Shown here: positions 48,630-60,711 of the stretch, in pieces | How positions within the stretch are numbered: position 1 is the first letter of the stretch | Layout: each line of letters starts with the position of its first letter | NCBI GenBank assembly: GCA_963693085.1 | Contig: OY856409.1 | Coordinates: forward strand, 242,382,558 to 242,446,557 | Direction of reading: 5' to 3' | Length of the DNA: 64,000 bases | From: Alisma plantago-aquatica | Taxonomy: Eukaryota > Streptophyta > Magnoliopsida > Alismatales > Alismataceae | Position numbers and translations under genes: made by a program | The notes under the pieces: model-generated | Databases searched by the model: none | Told to the model about the DNA's origin: nothing | What the model saw: only the letters and a program-made list of their open reading frames with translations

Positions 48630-50072
48630 TGAAAAACTACTACAGGGGGGGTGAAAAGAGTTTTATAGATAATTTTAACAATTATTGAACTCAAACAATC
48701 AACCACAAAAATATTAGACAAGGGGACAAGGATTTAGAGTGGTTCCAACTTTAGCAAATACTAAAGTTGTCAGTCCACTACCCGGTTGCTTACCCAACCG
48801 GGATTTGGAAAGAATTTAATTTTATTACCTCGCAAGGACTTTACATAAAATTACAATTCTCTCCCTAAACCCTTCAAGCAGCCTTCACCTAGAAGTAATC
48901 GCCCAACCTTGAAGCAGCCTTCACCTAGAAGTAATTGCACCACCTTGAAGCAGCCTTCCTCCTGAAGTAGCTTCCCGTTGCAATAGCCTTCTTGAAGTAG
49001 CTTCCCGTGCGATAGCCTTCTTGAAGTAGCTTGAAGTCCACCTTCTCCTCCGAGAAGAACCTTCTCCAATCCGCAACCTCCAACCCTAGGAGTAGCAAGG
49101 AGAATACAAAGGATAAAAAAGAACAAGAAGGAAAATAGAAATTACAACTTATCCTTTGAAGCACAAGGCTTGATTTGCCTATATCAAGCGTATCGATCTC
49201 CTAACCAATGAGTGTAGAAGTGTAAGTGCTATGGTAAGGAGATGCTAGCCTATAGGACACGAAATGGGAGCAATGGTAATGAATAGCCAATGTAGGAATT
49301 GCTCTATTACTCAAAACAGATTGCAAATGTAATTGCTTGCTCAAGTATAGCACACGTGTATCTTGGCTGTGTTTTGGTGTCCTAAGGCATGTCCTATTTA
49401 TAGGAGTGGCCTATGGATACTTAAGGACGTTCTAGACAACTTCTAGGGGCTTCTAAGTGCTTAACTAGCCGTTAGATATAAGTTAGGTGCATTAGTAACG
49501 GCTAGTTACTTTATTCTGCAGTTGCTGTCAGAGACCATCTCGGTCGACAATTTGTCGACCGAGATACCTAATCGGTCGAAGTTTTGTCGATCGAGAGGCT
49601 CTCTGGATCAACGTTCATTTGCAACTGCCAACTACTTTGTCAGCTGTGTCTAACGGCTACTTGGGTCATTCTCGGTCGAGAAGTTTGTCGACCGAGAGTG
49701 TCTCGGTCGAGGAGTTTGGTCGACCGAGATTGACCCTGTTTCAATCTTTCAATTTAGGCACTAAGTAAATGTATGAGTGTGCATTTGTGAACCTATTTGA
49801 AAGGGATGACCTGTCTAAGTGTGGTGATTGGCTAGGGAAGATCTAACGCTTGATTTACATGAGATCTAAGTACTTGTACATTATATATTTGTACAAGTTT
49901 ACAATTGATTACATTGTATTACTTTTACAATCATTCAAGCGTATAGTTTCCCTAGAGCTTTGTCATCCACTTTATTCCTGCAACACTCAAGTAGCACGTT
50001 AGATCAACAAGAATGAAATGTTTGTCATCATCGAAACAAAGGGATTTATTATAATGTCCAATTTATCCAACA
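48630..50072 (-). mobile_element. E3 5' LTR
   Basis: Near-identical to 43887-45328, with one extra G in the ACAGGGGGGG run and about eight substitutions. It carries the same tandem repeat and palindromes. In the minus-strand sense it holds the promoter of the element; no TATA box can be assigned with confidence. Confidence 0.93.
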
Positions 50073-50649
50073 TTAAGTACATTTTCATATTCTTTTAGCA
50101 TCAGTCAAGTTCTCAAATAAGACTTACTACAACAATACTATAAAGAGGCATGTACTACTTTCATCAGATACTTATCAGTCTTTCACAGACCTTGGGAACT
50201 CAGTCCCTCATTTCAATGCTGGGAATTCTTATCCCTTCACATTCTCATCACCATAAACACATGGTTCTGGGTATTTAAACCATTGAATCATCACTGAGCA
50301 TCATTACCATTTGTTAGGTAACTATCATCTTCAGGTCATCTGACCAAGGCATTCATGATACTTGTTACACAAGCATCACACATGGCTCACAAGGCCACAG
50401 AAATGTCTTGTCACCTCTTTCTAGGCAACAACTTACTCATATGACTCATAGAATCCATGTACATTGTTACTTTTACTAAGCAACAATAACATTAAGGAAC
50501 ATAATGCCAATCAACATTTATTATATAATTGTCATAGCTCAAATCTAGCTATGTTCATCATCTCATCATACCTGCATGGTTATTAGGCATGATAACAGTC
50601 ATACAGGATATTCATCACATCATGTGACATAATAGTAACACCATTATTC

Positions 50650-51500
50650 CTTTACCAGGAATTAGGGTTTACTATCAAATAGGGATTTTCATTCCCTTTA
50701 CCCATAATTAGGGTTAGGGTTCCCATTTCTCATTAATTAGGGTTTCATGATTATATAATCTATCCAAACCTTAATTCATTATTTCATACCTCTGGGCATT
50801 CAAAGATATCATAAATGATGATTCAAGATCATTACTCTCATCAATTCAAGGTATGAGTTCATTTCTCATCCTCATCATGGTATGACTACATCATACTCAT
50901 TAATTAGACTTAGCCCCATTCTCAAGGTACATTAATTAACACTCATCAAAGTGCAACAACTCATTACATTTCATTGTAATAGTTGCATATCACACTTCTT
51001 AGGGCCTCTCATCACAACATAGTATTAGAGCATCATGTGATGTTAATTCTTAGTTAGAGTTTCTCATGGAATCACCCTCAATTTGGGTTTACTATTCATC
51101 TCCATTACGATTTCATTTAATTATCCATAATTAGAGATTCACTATTTAACCCAATTAGGGTTTCACATCTCATTTCCCTAAATTGGAGTTTCACACATCA
51201 CTACCTTAGATTAGGGTTACATCCTCACCCTAGATTAGGGTTACATTTAGAATTGCCCTCAATTAGGGTTAGAATTCAATAACCCTGTTAATTAGGGTTT
51301 ATGTTCATGATTAGGGTTTCAAGATCTCTCTACTTAAGGATCATACCCTTAATCACCACATGAATCATATTCATATATGAATTCATGCTATCATCCTCTC
51401 AACTTGATTAGGTCAACCCTCCAATAAAGTACATACAACTATGATTAACATAGTGTGCCAAGTCATTGATCCTATAAACAATTAGGGTTCATCCCTTAAT
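50650..51500. repeat. Telomere-like motif cluster in E2 LTR (right copy)
   Basis: Counterpart of 37020-37880. Most ATTAGGG motifs are conserved, and a few are better preserved here (for example TTAGATTAGGGTTACATC and CTAGATTAGGGTTAC near 51215-51245). Confidence 0.7.
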
Positions 51501-51734
51501 TGGCACTAATCACTTAGGTACTATTAGGATTTCAACCTTTGTACCTTCATTTATTGTCATTACTAATCATCATTGGATCAATTGATCATTCATCATCTCT
51601 ATTCTTAAGAGATTCAATCACATTGGACCTCAATACAATAGGTGTCCAAGTGAATTAGCCAATTGAGTCCTCAATTATATTAGGTATCTAAAAGGATTAA
51701 TCAATTGAGTCCTAATTCAACTTTGACTACTTAA

Positions 51735-53220
51735 GCCCCAAACGGTCTTGGTCTTTCAAAGTTCAAATGGTTTGAAACTGTTTGGTAAAGGTGGTACTTG
51801 AGACCGTTTGCCCAAGCAAGTAGGTGAAGACCGTTTGCCCAAGTTTGACTTTTGAAACCGCATGGGCACAAACGGTTTGAGATCATTTGGTCCCAAATGG
51901 TCTTGAGACCGTTTGCACTCAAACAGTCATGATTCCGTTTGGTCCAAACCTCCTCAAAACCGCATGGACCAAAGATGGTCTCAACTACACCAATCGGTTT
52001 AGGGTTCTCAATTTTGATTCCTTCAATCATTGAATTCATGGAACCCATCATCAATTGGACCTATTCTCATACTTAAATTGAGTTAAATAGGTAAACATTC
52101 AACTGATTTGACCCTCAATTGACCCTCAATTAGTCATCAATTAGGGTTTGAATCAAGTGAATTAGGGTTTGGAATCGACGATCCTTCAACACTAATCAAT
52201 ACAAGATTAGTTACTTTGAAACCATGGAACCATCATCCAAATTGAACATGACCTGACCCCAAACGGTCTTGAGGTCATTTGGATGACCACCAAACGGTCT
52301 TGAGACCGTTTTCCCATCATATCATCAAAATCCAAGTCAACCAATTAGGGTTTGGATCATTGGATTGATGACCAAATCAGCAATTGATTACACATTAACT
52401 TAGTATCATTGGATCATCAATTGCTTAACCATACTCACCCCTAGACCTCCAAACGGTATTGGGTGACCTCAAAACGGTCTTGAGACCATTTTTATGAGAT
52501 CCAAAAGGTCTTGAGACCGTTTGGCTCATCCAACCCTTGGATTCTAGTGTAATTTCATCAAGGTTTGGTCTATTGAGTTGATCAACAAATTAGCAATTGA
52601 TTGCTTTGTAACTTGGTAACTTTGGACCTTCAAATAGGCAACCATACTTAACCCTAGATCTCCAAACGGTCTTGGGTGATCCCCAAACGGTTTTGAAACC
52701 ATTTGGATTAATCAACCCAAAATCTCAAAACAACTCATTGGAATTTCAGCACTAATTTCAATTAGGGTTTTCCCAATTGATTAGCCTTCAACTCATGATT
52801 CCTTTGGAATAAATTAACCAAATTTGGTGGGTCATCAACCAACACAAGTAGGAACAGGATTCTCAAACGTTCAACACTTGGTCAACTCTCTCAAATGGTT
52901 TTGAAACCATTTTCCCAAAAAGTCAAATTAATCAAGTTGAAAATCAGCACTTAATCCAATTAGGTTTTCCTAATTGATTAGCCTTCAACTCATGATTCCT
53001 TTGGAATTAATCCATCAAATTTGGTGGGTTATCAACCAACATAATTAGTAACAGGATTATAAAATGGTAAACCCTTGTTCAACTCCCCCAAATGGTCTTG
53101 AAACCGTTTGGTCTCATGCGGTTTGCTGAAACCGTTTGCTTCTAAACGGTTTGAAACTGTTTGCTCCCAAACGGTTTGGGAAACCGTTTGAGCAACCCAA
53201 ACAAGACCGTTTGCCTTGGA
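51735..53220. repeat. Palindrome array CCAAACGGTCT-TG-AGACCGTTTGG, right LTR of E2
   Basis: This is the counterpart of 38110-39660. The copies have decayed independently: an intact AAACGGTCT-TG-AGACCGTTT is present at 52292-52311 where the left LTR has AAACGATCT, and the reverse holds at other sites. The array was therefore in the element before it inserted. Confidence 0.93.
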
Positions 53221-54600
53221 TATTTGTAGAGGTGTGTGCTTATCATCTTCAACCTCTAAACTCATGAAACCTACTGTGGTTTTCATGGTAATTGCATCCA
53301 TCAACCAAATCAATTATTGTAAATGTAGAAATGATAATTATTTGATAAGGAATTGAATGCAATAACAAAATCAAGGGTTCAAGTTATAAAACCCACCTCC
53401 AATTGAGCTCCAAAGCTCCATGTCCACGGAAACAATGGTGGATGCAACTCCTTTCACCATTCCAAGGCTCGTCCTCAAGGTTTGAGTGAAAAGGAATGGT
53501 TAGAATTGTAGAGGAGATCGAAATAGGAAGAAATCCATAATTTATTTTTGATTTCCACCATGGAATCAAGGTGAACCAAGGTCAAGAAGCTTACCAACAG
53601 GTTGGGGGTCGTCATCCTGACCCTCCCAAGATCCCTTGGTCGTTTCCTAGGCAAGGAGAAGAAGTGGGGTCGAAAAAGCCTTCCATTTGGCTTGTAAAAG
53701 GTTCTTTTATAAAAAATCAATGAGAGAGAATATACTTTATAAAAATCCAATTAATCCCAACAATGTGGCCACATCTTCCCTCTCAACTTTCTTGGGTCCG
53801 AGGCTATCTTGTTTGCCTCCAATTCCTCTCAATTATCCATGATTTAAAGAAAAGAAAATCAAGCACCTTAAATCATATTATATTAATATCCATATGTGAG
53901 TGTATATTTCTTTTTCTTATAAAATTGAGAGTGAGTTATCCATTCCCTTGGATATTTTCATGGTACTTGCAAGGCTCAAGGATGTACACACACATATGAA
54001 TCCAACCATTTTAATTTTGGTTGAAGGCCCTTTAATTAATACATTCATTTTTGCCCTAAATTGAATTAGGGTTTCAATTAGGATTAAATCTTGATTATTT
54101 TAATATCAAGATTCTCTCTCCTCCAACTTAATTCAAATGAGGCGCCCCTCTCATTTTATTTTCTCTACATGATGCCAAGAAACATTAGGGACCTTATTGA
54201 AGTGGTAAATTACATATTGCACCCTAGGTTTTGGGTAAATTGCACATTACACCAAAACTAGGTTTTCATGCACATACATTGCTTTATCAGCTCTTTCTTG
54301 GTATTCAGGCTCCCATAAGCCTTACCTTAGCATCATTTTCACTCTCATGATGTTTCAACACATGAGGAACATATTATCATGCACAATTGCACTTAAAACC
54401 CTCAACTTGGGTAATTTGCACTTTAGTCCAAAACAAACAAAACATTGATTTCAATAATGTTCAAAAAGGACTAGAAAGCAACATAAGTTCCTCTTGAGGC
54501 CTAATTACTTTTCACAGGATAAGATTAAGCATATAATCATCTTTTTTAATCAAAACACCTAGGGTTAAAGTATAACCTAGGTCAGGGATGTTACAAGACC

Positions 54601-55278
54601 CTTCTCAAATCTTTAGATCCTTTCCTTGTCTGTTGCTTCAATATGCGGGTAGAACCTCAGAAGTTCCATAAACTTTGATTCATACTCATTGATAGTCATA
54701 TCTCCCTGACAAATATTCTTGAACTGAGAGATTTTCTCATCTAAGTATGTCTCTAGGAAGTATCAAGTGACAAACTCCTGCCGAAATTCCTCCCATCCAA
54801 TCACAACTCCTGGCCTTTTCTCCTCTTCTATGGCCCACCAGTGTCCATCACTACCCTTCAACAAGTACTCTGCATGCTTAACTTTGTCTTCTTTAGGGAT
54901 GTTTAGGATTTTGAACGACTTTTCCAGCTTAGTCAACCACATGCCAGCGTCTGCTGGATCATAAGTACCTGCATATTCAATTGCCCCAACACGTCTAAGA
55001 CATTCAAATGTCTTCCCGACACCTTGGGACTCCACATTAGAGGTGGCTGCCCTAGCTTGAGGTGATGGCGCTCTGTCAGCGATTGGTGTAATTGTGTCCA
55101 TCATCTGTCTAAACATAGACTGAAAATCATGATTGGCCATCATTGTTAGGTCTAGATGAGGTATTGCAGGCTTCTCTGGCCCTTCTTCTGTCACTCTCTC
55201 ATCGCGTGCCTACCTCCCAACATGTCCTCCTGGTGCAACATAGCTACTATCAACGTGTTCTTCATGTACTCCAGACAT
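54601..55278 (-). pseudogene. E1 gag, N-terminal part
   Basis: Reading leftward from an ATG at 55278-55276, the frame gives MSGVHEEHVDSSYVAPGGHV, soon a stop, and then a 143-codon open stretch with FECLRRVGAIEYAGTYDPAD, WLTKLEKSFKILNIPKEDKV and GWEEFRQEFVT. This is the Retrotrans_gag core of chromoviruses. It continues past a stop (TGA at about 54760) into YFLETYLDEKISQFKNICQG and ELLRFYP before E2 interrupts it. The PBS lies 95 bp upstream, so the 5' leader is short. Its other half is at 34588-35094. Confidence 0.9.
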
Positions 55279-55373
55279 ATCTGCATAAGCACAAACTATG
55301 ATCAGATATGTTGGATACATAAGAACATACTCAAACCTAAGTCCTATGTCCCTTTAGAATCAGTAAACCTAGA

Positions 55374-55385
55374 GCTCTGATACCA
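55374..55385 (-). other. E1 primer binding site, initiator-Met tRNA
   Basis: The plus strand reads GCTCTGATACCA, 7 bp left of the LTR edge (TATGACACC, decayed from TGTGACACC) at 55393. Confidence 0.92.
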
Positions 55386-55392
55386 ACTTAAC

Positions 55393-58300
55393 TATGACAC
55401 CTCGTCACACTAAACGAGATACTCAAAACACAAAACACGATCAACTACTAATTAATCACATAGTCAAAAATGTGGAATAATTAAAACAAATTCCAACAAT
55501 GTAAATAAACTCTAGAACATTTACATAAAGGTCCATCATTCCATTCTCATATACTGTAACAAGTATTCACATATGGGTCCAAAGACCTCACTCACATCCT
55601 GCATACAAAAAATATTTCACTTGTACATGCCATATATTTACAAACATTGGCCTACTACCAAAATCTCATGTTGATATGAATATATCATCTAGAAAACACA
55701 TCCCATACCCGAACCTGAGAGTACAGGGATGACACTAGGACTCTACTACTAACATTTACAACTGACCAACCTTCTGAATCTATTGACACCAGGTTGGTTC
55801 TCTTCCACAAAGCTACCTCTACCTCGTTGCCCGTGACCACCTAAAAAAATGTGGCGACCCACGGGTGAGACCCAGTCTCACTGAGAGATATAACTCTCTC
55901 TAACATATATTGATTATAACATATTAATTAATAGTAAATACATTGAGAAGTTAGGGTATTGAATAAGAAATATGAACAGATTGAACAGTTTAAGCATACT
56001 AAGCAGTTAAGCAAATAAGTTGTAGCATCAAATAGAATTACTCAATTTTCATAAGTCTGCCCCATGTAAGAACTATGTAGTGTAAAGACAAGACAAGGGT
56101 TAATAAACCAATGCGATACATATTAAACCCTAGAAATTATACTACACAGCTGGTATTATATCTTTTATTATTATGCCCTGGGGAGTTTGAGTCGTACCAC
56201 TCAAAGTCTAACTGACCACTACGAAGTGCTATTTAGTTCCACATAAGATCTAGGAGTGTCGGTATCCTAAGATCTCTTCCCCTTGGTCAATACGAGTAAA
56301 TTGTAGTGACATACCAGTCAAACTGCCAACAGTGACATATAGTCAACTGATAACAACTAGTCCATACTTGGTACAAGTTACGAAACTAGAAACCAGGGTA
56401 TACAAAACCCTCTAATCCGAGGTACAACCACAACTGTCCTCAATCACATCAAATGTCTGAGGCATGACCATAGCCACCCTCCACAACCTGCATTTGTGGA
56501 TGACAAGGATATATCCTCAACTTGCCACCCCCACATAGTCAACAATATGCGCTCTGAGTTTCCCTTAGAAATACTTGTTTCACCATCCAACAAGTTATGA
56601 CACTGAAGATGGCTCTACGACATAGGGCTCTACATGATTAAGGTTACACTTGATTAATTACTGCCAATTGAATGCATTAAGGCTTTATCATACAAGTGGA
56701 CATTCAAACCCTAATTATTTCCTAACAAGAGTATATGTATAACAACTTCAAAAGATATAGAACATTTGAGATATAAATCTTAATCACATTACCACATGCT
56801 ATTATTTGTTGCAAATTAATGGACCACACTTATCATCATTCTATTACAAGATACCAATATCTTATCACAAGTTCCAAGGTTTTAACCTTTATTGGAACAT
56901 GAAGAGGATTTCACCTCAATCATGGCTTCAAACATGCCCAAAGTTCGTTAAGACCATCACATTATTCACAGTAAGGTTATCATCATCATTCCATGCCTTA
57001 AACAAGGCTCAAAAGATCATTAGCACATATGTGTCGATAGATATCATAATGGCAAGGCAATATGACATTGAAATAGTACTCCATTGTGGTTTCAACACAA
57101 GAAGAGTGTAATACATTGTCACATTAATTATTCAAGAGATATGATTATAACCAATCAACATCATATAATTACACTAAGGTTAGGTATAACAAGCTAGATC
57201 ACATGGTAGTTACACATCTACTTATTATAGTGATTTATCAAATATAACTATATGATGGTAAAGGTAAGACTACAAATTAATTCTAACCGGATCATCATCA
57301 CTAGGACCAACAGATAATACCATGGGATTCATTCTAATCCATTGGATGTTGAAGCATCCAATACTATTCATTGTATCAGGTTCATTGTTCAAGGTTATCA
57401 ATTGAAGTATAGGTCTAACCATTAGATCAATTGAACCAAGGAACCATTGGTTTAAGGTTTAGTCAAATCTAAAATTACATTCTTAACTCATCATATATGG
57501 TGATGACCTAATCCACCATTAATTGTGATCATTAGGTCACCAATGGTTGTTATATTAGTAATACATCCTTTTAACACCATCAAATATTAAGCTAATGTCA
57601 TCATGGATTGATAGCATCATTAGAATACTTAGTGGATGGTAATTAAACTTCTAATTGAGCCAAAACCTGACCTAAGAGGGTGACCATAGGTTTTTACCAT
57701 AAAACTTGACATCCTTGATCATGAACATCAGTTGCCAAGATAGCAACACCATTGGTTGCTGAATGGTATGACCATCAGTTGTGTGATAGTGAAGGAAATA
57801 GCTTGAAAACCCTAATTTTAATCATCGACTATTTTGTACTTAGAACAATAACCTGTTCCAGGTCATATTATACCTTAGAAAGGTCGTACTCATGTTTACA
57901 CATTCATATAGAATTGGATTAGAGATGGGAACACCATAAAAAAATTTGTAACCCTAAACAAGCTTGGTTTCTTTATGCTTAAATCTTCACATTAAAGCAT
58001 AAACATGAACTAACAGGCTTCTAGCAAGCAATATAAGTGAAGAATGTTATATAAATCGCCTGTATAGAGTAGGTCAGATCCCAAACAGCAAGAATATTGA
58101 GTAAATAAGGCAAGAAAACCCTAGATTCAAATCTAAACTTGGCCAAATAGGCACTTCTCTCCACAAAGAAGCAAAACCCTAGAAAAAGAAACAAGAAGGA
58201 TATATTTTAGAATTCTAGAGCCACTTTCACATGGAACAACAAGGTTCTGACCTCGAGAAATATAGGAGGAAGAAGAGAAAAGAAATAAATGCAGGAAATA

Positions 58301-59047
58301 AGGTAATACTTACACTTTTAGGTAAAGATCACTAGGAAGGAGGTTTAGGAACCCCGAAAGGAAGTCAATTGCAACCCTAGATTCTTTTTCCAAGAAGATC
58401 CCCACTTTCTTCTTCCTTGGATAGGAAACTCATAGAAGCACAAAGGGAGAACGTGGTTCATCAAAGGAGGAAAGTGGTGGAGAGAAATGGCTCATTTGAG
58501 TGCTTAGGGATAAGAATATGAAACTTTAAGATAAAGATAAAGAAAAAGTTGAAATTCTAGTATCTTTCCAAGTATCCATGGCCTTAAACTATTAAGAATA
58601 TACAAGCACACAGAGAAGAAGCTCCCCCACCATCCATATAGACCTGCTTAGCTCTCTGTTATCCAATTTCCAAGCAAATCAAATAATTCATTAGTTGATA
58701 GCTACTAAAGGTAGCTCATCCATGAAGGGGTAAACCCTAAAATATCTTTAAGGAAAAACCTTCAAACCATGGATCAAAATACTCAAGAATGATAATATAA
58801 CATCTAAGGAACATAATGTATGTGACAAATTGCACAGAAAACCCCTCAATTGGGTAAATTGCTGAAAAGTCTAAAATGAACATAAAATTGCATAACTTGC
58901 TGAAACAGTGTCCAAATTGTACCAAATTTGAAAATTAAGCTTGTATTATGATTTAAAAGCATATAAAAATGTTATATTAAGGTTCTAAACATTCAATTAT
59001 GGTAATTAAGCTTATTCAACCCATTAAGCAAGTTTAGGGGCCTTACA
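55393..59047 (-). mobile_element. E1 5' LTR
   Basis: 3,655 bp, paired with 27369-31070. In the first 235 bp about 14 differences are visible, roughly 6%, including several CG to TG/CA changes. It ends GGGGCCTTACA, and TAATT follows as the probable target duplication. Confidence 0.92.
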
Positions 59048-59052
59048 TAATT

Positions 59053-59290
59053 CTCCTACTGATGAATGCCGATAATACCGACGAGCAAGTTGGTAGCACT
59101 AGTTGATAAGCACAATTATTGTTGTTCTCTGGATAATAAGTCGGTGGCACTGACTTTCCATTTCATTAGCCTTGAACCATAACTTGGTAGCACTGAGTTG
59201 CATCTTGGTAGCACCAAGACTTCTCCGATCTTCCTGTTGGATTTCTACATTAAGCTGGTACCACCGACTATGAGGAGGTAGAACCAAGCT
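59053..59290. repeat. GGTAGCACTGAG / GGTACCACCGA motif cluster right of E1
   Basis: Motifs in this stretch include TTGGTAGCACTAG, GTCGGTGGCACTGAC, TTGGTAGCACTGAG, TTGGTAGCACCAAG and TGGTACCACCGAC. The best copies are short palindromes with arms TCGGT and ACCGA. The same family lies left of E1 at 27240-27350, so E1 split this cluster. The carrier element is not recognised. Confidence 0.65.
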
Positions 59291-60603
59291 TCTTTATAAG
59301 TGCTCGGATTACCTGAAATGTGAAGAAGCTTACATAAGTCCGAACAGAATATGAAAAATTGGCATAATTTGGTAAACATTTTTACTATTTGATGCAATAG
59401 CATTTTACAACCTAATAAAAATTAATAATGCATACTTAATGTCAAAATGAGTAATAATACATGAAATACATAGTAAAATTGCCAATGAAAAGTGAATAAA
59501 ACTCAGTGCATTAGTAATCCGTTCATACTGAATGCTAATGATGTCCTTATCACCGCAATCACTTCTCATCACAATTTCCTTAGGAAGAGGTGAATACATC
59601 GATATCAAAACCTAGATACATGCATAATCTGGCCTCTACATCACATTGGTGGCAAAATCAAAGCAGATTGTCTTTCCAATGTAGCTCTCAAGGATTCCTA
59701 GCATATTAAATGTTCTACCAAAATCTATTACCTCCACATCGCTATGGTAGCAAAAGGAACCATTCTTTATATCAAATGCATCCATGAAGTTGACCCAAAT
59801 GTAGAGTAAATGAAGAGGTTAACTTTGTCAAGCTTGATAAGGAAATTGTAGGTGATGTTGTAGTAAAACAAATAAATCTAACATAGTTCTTTTGAGGAAC
59901 CTATCCCACCACAATCATGGAAAGAAGTTGATCCATTTGGATAAAAAAATATTTATAGTACTTTCCATGGACAAGATCTAGATAGGTTGAGGGTGACATG
60001 TTCAGATCTATGATTGGTGATGGGTAGGTCTATTTTCGAATTTTGCTTGAAGGATATGATTCAGGTAGCAATGGTGGAAGCTAAAACTGCACCTGGGGTT
60101 GGTGTCATTGATGCGATGAGAGCTCACGTGTTATCAATCCTTGAGGCTATTTTATTGGAGTTTTTTGTGGGGTGGGTGAGGGTTAGGGTTTTTCTAGGAA
60201 CGTGAGATGTGGGAGGAGATGGTCTAGTTATAGCTTTAGTTCTTCTTTTGTTGTAAGGATATGATAATCTTGGACATTTATGGCCATACCACTTTGTTGG
60301 CGTGGTTGACGAATCAATATTTGGAACACCAATGTTGATGGATCGAGAGCTAGCTATAAGGCTTACCTAACTTATTACATATTTGATGAGTGTAGAGGAG
60401 GCGAAGCGATAGGACAGTTGCAGAGGAGATGCGTCAAAGCTAGTTTGGTGTCCATGGAAGAAGATGAGCAAAAAGAGGTAGTTGACTGAGATTGCAGTGG
60501 GGAGAATGAGAAGGAACAGAAGAGTGTCAAACACTACAAAAAATATATATTTATTCTGGCCAGCAAGTAAACATGTTATAGGTTGCTTGTTGAGCGATAA
60601 CAA
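59291..60603. other. Unassigned DNA
   Basis: No retroelement domain or element end was recognised. A plus-strand ORF of 63 codons (60014-60205) and minus-strand ORFs near 59405-59608 have no domain. A CACTACAAAAAAT string at 60532 resembles a CACTA end but has no partner. Confidence 0.4.
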
Positions 60604-60708
60604 GGACTTATTTGGTAGGGTGTACTCGGATAAAGTGTGTGTTTGATGTATATTTTTACATTGTGAACTCATTAAACTACAACCCGTTACACTCAACCAA
60701 ACTAGCCC
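60604..60708. mobile_element. Probable Tourist-like MITE
   Basis: The left end begins GGACTTATTTGGTAGGGTGT. The complement of the right end begins GGGCTAGTTTGGTTGAGTGT. About 20 of the first 28 positions agree. The ends resemble GGGC(C/T)...GTTTGGTT termini of PIF/Harbinger-derived Tourist elements. The flanks CAA (60601-60603) and TAA (60709-60711) would be a decayed TTA/TAA-type target duplication. At 105 bp it is non-coding. Confidence 0.45.
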
Positions 60709-60711
60709 TAA

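Larger units (their letters stand above)
43887..50072 (-). mobile_element. E3: young non-autonomous SIRE-like Copia element
   Basis: The 6,186-bp element has LTRs 43887-45328 and 48630-50072 (1,442 and 1,443 bp), TG...CA ends and an exact target duplication TTAAG (43882-43886 and 50073-50077). The PBS is at 48616-48627. Beside the left LTR the minus strand reads AAAAAGGGGGAGAT then TGTTGGATAA, the polypurine/LTR junction typical of plant SIRE-type Copia elements. About nine differences between the two LTRs were counted by eye, well under 1%, so it is the newest retroelement here. The interior encodes only a gag-derived ORF; integrase and RT are absent. Confidence 0.92.
35095..54595 (-). mobile_element. 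E2: non-autonomous chromovirus derivative with 5.9-kb LTRs
   Basis: The LTRs 35095-41028 and 42527-54595 (the latter containing E3) enclose only 1.5 kb. The target duplication AGACC is exact (35090-35094 and 54596-54600). The original TGTGGCATCC start is kept in the right LTR and mutated to TATGGCATCC in the left; both end GGATGTTACA. The PBS (42509-42520) and the interior resemble E1: the sequence before the PBS (CCTTAGTCCTATGTC, CCTAGAGCTCTGATACCA) and after the polypurine tract matches E1 counterparts. It looks like an internally deleted cousin of E1 that depended on proteins from a full element. The LTRs contain the palindrome array and telomere-like motifs. Confidence 0.92.
42527..54595 (-). 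mobile_element. E2 5' LTR, split by E3
   Basis: The LTR runs 42527-43886, is interrupted by E3 plus one TTAAG duplication, and resumes at 50078. The rejoined length is about 5.88 kb, close to the 5,934 bp of its partner. The partner shows the empty site as TTAATTAAGTACATTTTC near 36445-36465. Confidence 0.92.
27369..59047 (-). mobile_element. E1: degraded Tekay/Del-like Ty3/Gypsy chromovirus, interrupted by nested elements
   Basis: The element is bounded by two LTRs of about 3.7 kb (27369-31070 and 55393-59047), with an initiator-Met PBS at 55374-55385 and a polypurine region at 31071-31095. The flanking 5-mers AAATT (27364-27368) and TAATT (59048-59052) look like a target duplication with one change. 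From right to left the interior holds gag (split), a protease region, RT, RNase H, integrase and a chromodomain: the order, long LTRs and chromodomain indicate the Tekay/Del branch. Many stops and frameshifts and a few percent divergence between sampled LTR stretches show that it is old and inactive. E2 is inserted in gag (35095-54595). Confidence 0.92.

Noticed and set aside
60014..60205. 63-codon ORF starting MVMGRSIFEF
   Set aside because: Short, without domain, unsupported by neighbours; chance is the simpler explanation.
60532..60545. CACTACAAAAAAT as the end of a CACTA transposon
   Set aside because: No matching opposite end or 3-bp duplication was found nearby; a string this short can occur by chance in AT-rich DNA.
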